From positions 1,178,001 to 1,242,000 of the forward strand of contig CP124680.1 of assembly GCA_029961745.1 (NCBI GenBank): a stretch of 64,000 bases of DNA, given 5' to 3'. Of this stretch, positions 57,683-64,000 are shown piece by piece; positions within the stretch are counted from its first letter, which is position 1, and each line of letters starts with the position of its first letter. A program made the position numbers and the translations under genes. The notes beneath the pieces are model-generated. The model was not told the origin of the DNA and did not search any database. It worked only from the letters and a program-made list of their open reading frames with translations. The stretch is from Nocardioides sp. L-11A. Its GTDB lineage: Bacteria > Actinomycetota > Actinomycetes > Propionibacteriales > Nocardioidaceae.

Positions 57683-58024
57683 TCAGCGTGCCGCGCGCTT
57701 GCCGCCCTTGGGGGCGCCGGGGTCGCGCTTGGGCCGTGGCTCGTGGTGGTGCGAGCTGAGGCCGAGCGCCCGGGACAGCCGGATGGCCAGCATGAAGGTG
57801 AGGAAGAGGCAGAGTGTGGCGCCCAGGGACGCGACGCCGGCCAGGGCCCAGGCGCCGGCCTTGCCGTCGTGGCGTCCGGTGGCGCCGAAGTCGATGGCCG
57901 CGATGACGAGATAGCCCCACGCCACGATGGACAGGGTGCCGCCGAGCGCGATCAGCAGCACGTCGATGCGGAATCTCGCCTTCGCTCGATCGCCAGCGCG
58001 CTTGCCACCCGTCACGGCGGTCAT
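57683..58024 (-). CDS. Small membrane protein, unknown
   Basis: A 113-residue protein with two hydrophobic segments (about 20-42 and 52-76) between a basic N-terminus (GGKRAGDRAKARFRID) and a basic C-terminus (HHHEPRPKRDPGAPKGGKRA). No family recognised. ATG 58024 is the first start that leaves an ordinary N-terminus; the longer frame to 58132 adds a non-membrane Ala/Pro segment. It is divergent from nrdR, with the NrdR boxes between. Confidence 0.55.
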   Translation of the reverse strand: MTAVTGGKRAGDRAKARFRIDVLLIALGGTLSIVAWGYLVIAAIDFGATGRHDGKAGAWALAGVASLGATLCLFLTFMLAIRLSRALGLSSHHHEPRPKRDPGAPKGGKRAAR

Positions 58025-58224
58025 TGTTGCCGATGGGTGGCTGGATTGCCCGGGCAACCCGCCCATCGGGGCCGCGTCGGCGGACGCGACACGCCCCGGC
58101 GGAGCGCTTCTCGCGATGCCTTCGGGCGCCATGACCTGCGCAAACGCACTCCTGGACCGGTCGCTCCCGAACTCCTCCCGGGGCCCGCTTGCATCGATGG
58201 TGACCGGGGCGTACGGTTACCACT

Positions 58225-58264
58225 ACATCTAGTAGTTACAACGATGTAGTTCTCCACATCTAGT
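58225..58264 (+). promoter_or_regulatory. Pair of NrdR-box-like sites upstream of nrdR
   Basis: ACATCTAGT occurs at 58225-58233 and 58256-58264, 31 bases or three helical turns apart. The first is centred in ACTACATCTAGTAGT, a 5-5-5 palindrome. NrdR boxes come in such pairs 31-32 bases apart, so NrdR should repress this operon when dATP is high. Confidence 0.75.
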
Positions 58265-58389
58265 CCACAGAGCGACCCGTCGTCACTCACAGGACCAGCG
58301 GGGAAACGCACAGATCCTCCCTGGTTTTCCACAGGCATCACCGACCAGGAGGGACTTGTCCACAGCTCGTACGCTCGGGAGGAGGAGCC

Positions 58390-58911
58390 ATGCACTGTCC
58401 GTACTGCAAGCACAACGACACCAAGGTCCTCGACTCCCGTGTCGCTGACGACGGCTGCTCGATCCGGCGGCGCCGGGTCTGCCAGTCGCCGAGCTGCGAG
58501 AAGCGGTTCACGACCGTCGAGGCCATGCAGTTGACCGTGCTCAAGCGCTCCGGTGCCACCGAGCCGTTCACCCGCGAGAAGGCCGTCGCCGGCGTCCGCA
58601 AGGCCTGCAAGGGTCGCCCGGTGGACGAGGACGACCTGGCCCGGCTGGGCCAGGAGGTCGAGCACCAGCTCCGGCTGGCCGGCAGCCCGGAGATCGCGGC
58701 CCACGAGGTGGGCCTGGCGATCCTCTCCCCGCTGCGCCGCCTCGACGAGGTCGCCTACCTCCGCTTCGCCTCCGTCTACCGCGGCTTCGACTCCGCCGCC
58801 GACTTCGAGAACGAGATCTCCCTGATGCGGGCCGAGCGCCAGCTCACCTCCACCCCGGTGGTGGAGGCGCGCCCGTCGGCGAGTCTCGAGACAACAGCCC
58901 CCGCGGGCTGA
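58390..58911 (+). CDS. nrdR: Ribonucleotide reductase regulator NrdR
   Basis: A 173-residue repressor. The zinc ribbon has CPYC near residue 3 and [10 protein letters not shown] near 31. An ATP-cone follows (about 49-139) with [20 protein letters not shown] and [19 protein letters not shown]. It senses ATP/dATP and represses RNR genes. The usual length is about 150; the extra C-terminal stretch ([20 protein letters not shown]) is encoded by a degenerate copy of a dispersed palindromic repeat. ATG 58390 has GGAGGAG upstream. It precedes nrdJ. Confidence 0.96.
   Translation: MHCPYCKHNDTKVLDSRVADDGCSIRRRRVCQSPSCEKRFTTVEAMQLTVLKRSGATEPFTREKAVAGVRKACKGRPVDEDDLARLGQEVEHQLRLAGSPEIAAHEVGLAILSPLRRLDEVAYLRFASVYRGFDSAADFENEISLMRAERQLTSTPVVEARPSASLETTAPAG
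58857..58892. repeat. Dispersed palindromic repeat in the nrdR 3' end
   Basis: The stretch from GGTGGTGGAG to TCTCGAGAC resembles the short palindromic repeat (GGTGGTTGAG ... CTCGAAACC type) common in actinobacterial genomes and seen again inside nrdJ. Here it is in frame and encodes the extra tail of NrdR. Confidence 0.5.
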
Positions 58912-58919
58912 CCACAGAC

Positions 58920-58953
58920 GCCCGGCAGGTAGTGGGGAAGCTGCCTGCCGGGC
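58920..58953 (+). terminator. Hairpin between nrdR and nrdJ
   Basis: GCCCGGCAGG (58920-58929) pairs with CCTGCCGGGC (58944-58953), extended inside by weaker pairs, in the 146-base gap. It may attenuate or stabilise; it lacks a U tract. Confidence 0.5.
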
Positions 58954-59057
58954 CACCACCCTTCCCCGAAGGCACCGCTCCTGCCGCTCGCAGGGGCGCC
59001 GTCCCGCCGCATCGCCGACGACCGCCGAACCGCCGCACAGAGGAGACCAGGAGAGCC

Positions 59058-61976
59058 ATGACCGAGACGGCCCGCAGCCAGACGACCAGTGAGACGGCCA
59101 GCTACCCGAAGGGCGGCCTGAAGATCCAGCGGGTCTTCAGCACCGAGGGCGTGCATCCGTACGACGAGATCACCTGGGAGCGGCGCGACGTCGTCCAGAC
59201 CAACTGGAAGACCGGCGAGACCGTCTTCGAGCAGCTCGGTGTCGAGTTCCCCGAGTTCTGGTCGCTCAACGCCTCCACCATCGTCACCACGAAGTACTTC
59301 CGCGGCGCGGTCGGCACGCCGGAGCGGGAGCGCGGCCTCAAGCAGCTGATCGACCGGGTCGTGTCGACCTACGTCAAGGCGGGCCGGGAGCACGGCTACT
59401 TCGCGTCCGCGGCGGACGCGGAGGTCTTCGAGCACGAGCTGACCTGGCTGCTGGTCAACCAGTACTTCTCCTTCAACTCCCCGGTCTGGTTCAACGTCGG
59501 CACGACCGCCCCGCAGCAGGTCTCCGCGTGCTTCATCCTGTCCGTCGACGACTCGATGGACTCGATCCTCAACTGGTACAAGGAGGAGGGCTTCATCTTC
59601 AAGGGCGGCTCGGGAGCCGGCCTGAACCTCTCCCGGATCCGCTCCTCCAAGGAGCTCCTCAGCAGCGGCGGCACCGCGTCGGGTCCGGTCTCCTTCATGC
59701 GCGGCGCCGACGCGTCGGCCGGCACCATCAAGTCGGGCGGTGCCACGCGCCGCGCGGCGAAGATGGTCGTCCTCGACGTCGACCACCCCGACATCGAGGA
59801 GTTCGTCGAGACCAAGTGGCGCGAGGAGGACAAGATCCGCGCCCTGCGCGACGCCGGCTTCGACATGGACCTCGGCGGCAAGGACATCACCTCGGTCCAG
59901 TACCAGAACGCCAACAACTCGGTCCGGGTCACCGACGAGTTCATGCGCGCCGTCGAGAACGGCACCGACTTCGGCCTGCGCGCCCGGATGACCGGCGAGG
60001 TCATCGAGACCGTCGACGCGCGCAGCCTGTTCCGCAAGATCAGCGAGGCCGCCTGGGCCTGCGCCGACCCCGGCCTGCAGTACGACGACACGATCAACGA
60101 CTGGCACACCAACCCCGAGACCGGCCGGATCACCGCGTCCAACCCGTGCTCGGAGTACATGTCGCTCGACAACTCCTCGTGTAACCTGGCCTCGCTCAAC
60201 CTGCTGAAGTTCTTGCGCGAGGACGACACCTTCGACGCTCCGCTCTTCGCCAAGGCCGTCGAGTTCATCATCACCGCGATGGACATCTCGATCTGCTTCG
60301 CCGACTTCCCGACCGACCCGATCGGTGAGACCACCCGCAACTACCGCCAGCTCGGCATCGGGTACGCCAACCTCGGCGCCCTGCTGATGGCGATGGGCCT
60401 CGGCTACGACTCCGAGGGCGGTCGCGCGATGGCGGCCACCGTCACGTCGCTGATGACCGGTACGTCGTACCGCCGCTCCGCCGAGCTGGCCGCGATCGTC
60501 GGCCCCTACAACGGCTACGCCCGCAACGCCGAGGCGCACCAGCGCGTCATGCGCAAGCACCAGGCAGCCAACGACGACGTGCGCACCCTGCACATCGCCG
60601 ACGCCGAGGTCCACAAGCTGGCGACCGAGGAGTGGGCCCAGGTGGTCGAGCTCGGCAAGACCAACGGCTTCCGCAACGCGCAGGCCTCGGTGCTCGCGCC
60701 GACCGGCACCATCGGCTTCATGATGGACTGCGACACCACCGGCATCGAGCCCGACTTCTCCCTGGTGAAGTTCAAGAAGCTCGTCGGCGGCGGCTCGCTG
60801 CAGATCGTCAACCAGACCATCCCGCGCGCGCTGAAGAAGCTCGGCTACGACGAGGAGAAGATCGAGGCGATCGTCGCCTACATCGGCGAGCACGGCCACG
60901 TCGTCGACGCCCCGGGCCTCAAGCCGGAGCACTACGAGGTCTTCGACACCGCGATGGGCGAGCGCGCGCTCAAGCCCATGGGCCACGTGCTGATGATGGC
61001 CGCCTGCCAGCCGTTCCTCTCGGGTGCGATCTCCAAGACGGTCAACCTGCCCGAGTCGGCCTCGGTCGAGGACATCGAGCAGATCTACCTCGAGTCCTGG
61101 AAGCTCGGCCTCAAGGCCACCGCGATCTACCGCGACAACTGCAAGGTCGGCCAGCCGCTGGCCGACGGCGGCGGCAAGGCCAAGAAGGACGCCGCCGACG
61201 CCGCGGAGGCCGACGCCAAGGTCGTGGAGAAGGTCGTCGAGAAGGTCGTCTACGCGCCGACCCGCAAGCGCCTCCCGAAGTCCCGCCAGGCCCGCACCAC
61301 CTCCTTCACGGTGGCCGGCGCCGAGGGGTACATGACCTCGGGTGCCCACGACGACAACACCCTCGGCGAGATCTTCCTCAAGCTCGGCAAGCAGGGCTCG
61401 ACCCTCGCCGGCGTGATGGACGCCTTCTCGATCGCCGTCTCGATCGGCCTGCAGTACGGCGTCCCGCTGGAGACCTACGTCTCGAAGTTCACCAACCTGC
61501 GCTTCGAGCCCGCCGGCCTCACCGACGACCCGGATGTCCGGATGGCGCAGTCGATCATGGACTACGTCTTCCGCCGCCTGGCCCTCGACTACCTCTCCTT
61601 CGAGGAGCGCTCCGCTCTCGGCATCTACTCCGCCGACGAGCGCCAGCGCCACCTCGAGACCGGCTCCTACGAGCCGATCGAGGAGACCGGCAACGCCTCC
61701 GAGCTGCTCGAGGGCCCGGCTGGTGGTCGAGTGGCGAGCGCCGGCGAGCGCATCGAGACCGCCGAGGTGGTCGAGGCCGAGGTCGCCGACGAGGACCCGC
61801 TCGCCGGTGCCCCGGTCGTCGAGGCCAAGGTCGCCAAGACCACCGCCGAGCTCCTCGAGCAGATCACCGGTCACGCCGTCGACTCGCCCCTGTGCATGAC
61901 CTGCGGCACGAAGATGCGTCCCGCCGGCTCCTGCTACGTCTGCGAGGGCTGCGGCAGCACCTCCGGCTGCAGCTGA
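59058..61976 (+). CDS. nrdJ: Vitamin B12-dependent (class II) ribonucleotide reductase
   Basis: A 972-residue adenosylcobalamin-dependent RNR that makes dNTPs with or without oxygen. Visible features: SACFILSVDDSMDS (N-terminal redox Cys), GGSGAGLNLSRIRSS, the active-site NPCSEYMSLDNSSCNLASL, and a C-terminal zinc-like CMTCGTKMRPAGSCYVCEGC with redox cysteines. The short in-frame segment GGRVASAGERIET near the C-terminus is encoded by a palindromic repeat. ATG 59058 has AGGAGAGCC upstream. nrdR-nrdJ next to lexA is as in Streptomyces. Confidence 0.97.
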   Translation: MTETARSQTTSETASYPKGGLKIQRVFSTEGVHPYDEITWERRDVVQTNWKTGETVFEQLGVEFPEFWSLNASTIVTTKYFRGAVGTPERERGLKQLIDRVVSTYVKAGREHGYFASAADAEVFEHELTWLLVNQYFSFNSPVWFNVGTTAPQQVSACFILSVDDSMDSILNWYKEEGFIFKGGSGAGLNLSRIRSSKELLSSGGTASGPVSFMRGADASAGTIKSGGATRRAAKMVVLDVDHPDIEEFVETKWREEDKIRALRDAGFDMDLGGKDITSVQYQNANNSVRVTDEFMRAVENGTDFGLRARMTGEVIETVDARSLFRKISEAAWACADPGLQYDDTINDWHTNPETGRITASNPCSEYMSLDNSSCNLASLNLLKFLREDDTFDAPLFAKAVEFIITAMDISICFADFPTDPIGETTRNYRQLGIGYANLGALLMAMGLGYDSEGGRAMAATVTSLMTGTSYRRSAELAAIVGPYNGYARNAEAHQRVMRKHQAANDDVRTLHIADAEVHKLATEEWAQVVELGKTNGFRNAQASVLAPTGTIGFMMDCDTTGIEPDFSLVKFKKLVGGGSLQIVNQTIPRALKKLGYDEEKIEAIVAYIGEHGHVVDAPGLKPEHYEVFDTAMGERALKPMGHVLMMAACQPFLSGAISKTVNLPESASVEDIEQIYLESWKLGLKATAIYRDNCKVGQPLADGGGKAKKDAADAAEADAKVVEKVVEKVVYAPTRKRLPKSRQARTTSFTVAGAEGYMTSGAHDDNTLGEIFLKLGKQGSTLAGVMDAFSIAVSIGLQYGVPLETYVSKFTNLRFEPAGLTDDPDVRMAQSIMDYVFRRLALDYLSFEERSALGIYSADERQRHLETGSYEPIEETGNASELLEGPAGGRVASAGERIETAEVVEAEVADEDPLAGAPVVEAKVAKTTAELLEQITGHAVDSPLCMTCGTKMRPAGSCYVCEGCGSTSGCS
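61723..61761. repeat. Palindromic repeat inserted in frame in nrdJ
   Basis: Thirty-nine bases starting GGTGGTCGAG and ending ATCGAGACC, with GGCGAGCGC twice inside, match the actinobacterial dispersed-repeat type. The length is 13 codons, so the frame is kept. The surrounding linker (EGPA before, AEVVEAEVADE after) is probably tolerant. Confidence 0.65.
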
Positions 61977-61991
61977 TCGCTCCCGCCCGTA

Positions 61992-62029
61992 CGACGGCCC
62001 GGCCCCTCCTCGGAGGGGCCGGGCCGTCG
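61992..62029. terminator. Strong terminator after nrdJ
   Basis: A perfect 18-bp stem (61992-62009 with 62012-62029) with two bases between, 16 bases after the nrdJ stop and 19 before the convergent MMPL stop; works in both directions. Confidence 0.85.
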
Positions 62030-62047
62030 GCGTTGCAGAGCAGTCGC

Positions 62048-64000
62048 CTAGGAAGCCAGAGGTGCTGGGCCGTCCGCGATCTCCGCCGGCGCAGCGTCCT
62101 CCTCCGGCAGGAGTCGGTGCAGCCACCCCGGCAGCCACCAGTTCACGTCGCCCAGCAGCCTCATGGCGGCCGGCACGAGCACCAGGCGCACGACGGTCGC
62201 GTCGAGGAGGATCGCCGTGGCCAGGCCCACGCCCATCATCTTCACCGCCGGGTCGCTGCCCAGGACGAATCCCGAGAAGACCGCCACCATGATCAGCGCG
62301 GCCGCGGTGATCGTGCGACCGGTTCCGGCGATCCCCGCGATGACCGCGCGGGTGTTGTCGCCGTGACGGCGGTACTCCTCGCGCACCCGCGAGAGCAGGA
62401 ACACCTCGTAGTCCATGGAGAGGCCGAACAGGATCGCGAACATGAACAGGGGGATGAACGACACGATCGGCACCGTCGACTCCACGCCGACCAGGCCGGC
62501 CGCCCAGCCCCACTGGAAGATCATGACGAGCACGCCGTACGCCGCGCCGACGCTCAGCAGGTTCAGCACGACCGCCTTCAACGGCACCAGTACCGACCGG
62601 AACATCACCGTGAGCAGGAGGAAGGACAGCAGCAGCACCGCCACCACGAAGCGCGGCATCCGTTCCTGCACCCGGTCGCCGAGGTCGGCGAAGGTGGCGG
62701 TCTGACCGCCGACGTGAGCGGTCGCGCCGGTGCCGTCGAGCACCGTCGGGAAGACCTCGCCGCGGAGCCTCGCGACGGTCTCCTGGGTGGCGACGTCCTG
62801 GGGCGATGTGGTCGGCTGCGCCATCAGGGTCGCCACGCCCGCGGTGGGATCGACGGCGGGGGTGGCGACCGAGGCGATGCCCGGGTCGGCTGCGACGGCC
62901 GCGGCCAGCGGCGCCACCACGGACCTGTCCCGGGAGATGTCGACCGCGATCACCAGCGGCCCGTTGGCCCCGGGGCCGAACCCGTCGGCGATCAGGTCGT
63001 ACGCCCGGCGCTCGGTCGTCGACCCGGGCTTGGTCCCGTCGTCGGGGAAGCCCAGGTCGAGCGCGAGGACGGGTGCGGCCAGGGCGATCATGAGGACCGC
63101 TCCCGCGGTGAGGTACGCCGCGGCGTGGCGGGTCACGTGGGTGCCCCAGCGGGTCCAGCCGGAGCTCGGCCGGTGTGCCCCGTCACCGGCCCGTCGCCGG
63201 CGACCGTTGATCCGCTGGCCCGCCAGTCCGAGGAGCGCCGGCAGCAGGGTGACCGAGGCGAGCACCATCACCAGTACCGTCGCGGAGATGGCGACCCCGC
63301 CGCCGGTCACGAACGGGATCCCCGCGACGAGCAGTCCGAGGATCGCCACGACGACGGTGCCGCCGGCGACGATCACCGCCTGTCCCGCCGTCGCCAGAGC
63401 CCGGCCGGCCGCTTCGGCGACCGGCATTCCCAGGGCCAGGTTCTCGCGGTGCCGGGTGACCAGGAAGAGCGCGTAGTCGATGCCGACGCCGAGGCCGACC
63501 ATGGCCGCGAGCTGCGGCGCCCACATCGGGATGTCGATCAGGTAGGTCACCAGCTTCATCGAGGTGATGCCGATGACCAGGCCGAACAGCGCCATGCCGA
63601 TCGGCAGCCCCATCGCGACGAAGGAGCCGAAGGCGATCAGCAGGATGATCATCGCGACGACGATCCCGGCTACCTCGCCGAGACCGGTGGGTTCCTCGAA
63701 CGCGAAGAACAGGTCGCCTCCGGCCTCCAACGTCAGCGATGACTCCTCACGCAGGTCGGCGACGGCGTCCTTGAGGTGGTCCAGGTCGGAGGCATCGAGA
63801 TGCTCGAGCGCGGGGTACTGCACGCGCACGAGTGCGATGGTGCCGTCCGGCGAGATGCTGCTGGTCGTGCCGAGCACCCGCGGGAGTGACTGGAGCGTGG
63901 TCTCCACCGGGGTCAGCCGCGCGGCGGCATCCGGGGCCTCGAGGACGACATGGGCGGTGACCCCGCCCTCGTCGGCCTGCGCTCCCGCGAGCAGTTCCGC
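62048..64000 (-). CDS. MMPL family transporter (5' end outside window)
   Basis: The last 651 codons of an RND/MMPL-type transporter; the frame is open through 64000. Two clusters of membrane helices are visible, each with an MMPL core: GLGVGIDYALFLVTRHREN and FGLSMDYEVFLLSRVREEYR, which carry the proton-relay Asp-Tyr pairs. The large external domain (DISRDRSVVAPLAAAVAADP) lies between. It exports lipids or hydrophobic drugs using the proton gradient. The C-terminus ends in an acidic Pro-rich tail. No MmpS partner is adjacent. Confidence 0.9.
   Translation of the reverse strand, partial: AELLAGAQADEGGVTAHVVLEAPDAAARLTPVETTLQSLPRVLGTTSSISPDGTIALVRVQYPALEHLDASDLDHLKDAVADLREESSLTLEAGGDLFFAFEEPTGLGEVAGIVVAMIILLIAFGSFVAMGLPIGMALFGLVIGITSMKLVTYLIDIPMWAPQLAAMVGLGVGIDYALFLVTRHRENLALGMPVAEAAGRALATAGQAVIVAGGTVVVAILGLLVAGIPFVTGGGVAISATVLVMVLASVTLLPALLGLAGQRINGRRRRAGDGAHRPSSGWTRWGTHVTRHAAAYLTAGAVLMIALAAPVLALDLGFPDDGTKPGSTTERRAYDLIADGFGPGANGPLVIAVDISRDRSVVAPLAAAVAADPGIASVATPAVDPTAGVATLMAQPTTSPQDVATQETVARLRGEVFPTVLDGTGATAHVGGQTATFADLGDRVQERMPRFVVAVLLLSFLLLTVMFRSVLVPLKAVVLNLLSVGAAYGVLVMIFQWGWAAGLVGVESTVPIVSFIPLFMFAILFGLSMDYEVFLLSRVREEYRRHGDNTRAVIAGIAGTGRTITAAALIMVAVFSGFVLGSDPAVKMMGVGLATAILLDATVVRLVLVPAAMRLLGDVNWWLPGWLHRLLPEEDAAPAEIADGPAPLAS

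Noticed and set aside
58912..59057. Cobalamin riboswitch before nrdJ
   Set aside because: GGGAAG is present by chance in a hairpin loop, but the B12 box and other conserved blocks are missing.
58776..62513. Minus-strand frame of about 1245 codons opposite nrdJ
   Set aside because: Antisense shadow of nrdJ; composition rich in GDGE/VLDRG and no motif.

Overview
The window is very GC-rich, about three quarters of its genes start with GTG or sit in GTGA/ATGA overlaps, and its core gene order is that of actinobacteria. Together with REP13E12-type DUF222/HNH repeats, a gluABCD glutamate transporter and dispersed palindromic repeats, this suggests a member of the Propionibacteriales, probably a Nocardioides-like Nocardioidaceae. 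No tRNA, rRNA, CRISPR array or prophage was seen. This assignment is by inspection; no search was run.

Layout. 1-3212: a tightly overlapping operon with a DUF6328 membrane protein, a lipoprotein, an NRAMP-related transporter with altered metal-site motifs, a PRC-barrel-like protein and a Rho-N/DUF7218 protein. 3216-5300: a 106-bp direct repeat, then REP13E12-like HNH element A with part of a 150-bp-period array. 5428-6395: a small zinc protein and a STAS protein. 6448-16220: a conserved block with a protein O-mannosyltransferase, an orphan vapB with a vapC stump, rsmI, an alpha/beta hydrolase, tatD, rpfB, rsmA, ispE and an ABC-F ATPase. 16273-23925: a secreted propeller-like protein, a MarR-controlled hydrolase/methyltransferase pair, a lipoprotein, a hypothetical protein, an ECF sigma factor fused to a membrane anti-sigma-like tail, and a DUF4442 protein. 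23927-27252: gluDCBA. 27337-32425: miaB, peptidase E, Nudix, two MT0933-type proteins and miaA.

32426-45887 lies between miaA and dapF, which are adjacent in several actinobacteria, so it looks like an accessory block. It begins at a 27-bp perfect inverted repeat overlapping the miaA stop. It carries an acyl-CoA ligase/DUF3556/FAD-oxidoreductase operon with a divergent PucR regulator, HNH element B with its tandem array, an AraC/RibD-like pair, a gamma-glutamyltransferase, a PPOX flavoprotein and secreted or membrane proteins. 45990-61976 returns to core: dapF, a short-chain dehydrogenase, a PhoD-type phosphatase, hflX, an SGNH hydrolase, a DinG-like helicase, a secreted zinc protease candidate, lexA, a divergent LysM protein, nrdR and nrdJ. 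The window ends inside an MMPL transporter gene.

How they work together: tRNA modification (miaA, miaB), 16S rRNA methylation (rsmI, rsmA), isoprenoid and diaminopimelate synthesis (ispE, dapF) and resuscitation (rpfB) are housekeeping. lexA, a dense cluster of SOS-box-like sites, the LysM cell-division-inhibitor candidate, the DinG-like helicase and nrdRJ form a DNA-damage and dNTP-supply neighbourhood. Many transcription units carry a TANNNT hexamer 6-9 bases before the start codon, the signature of leaderless mRNAs.
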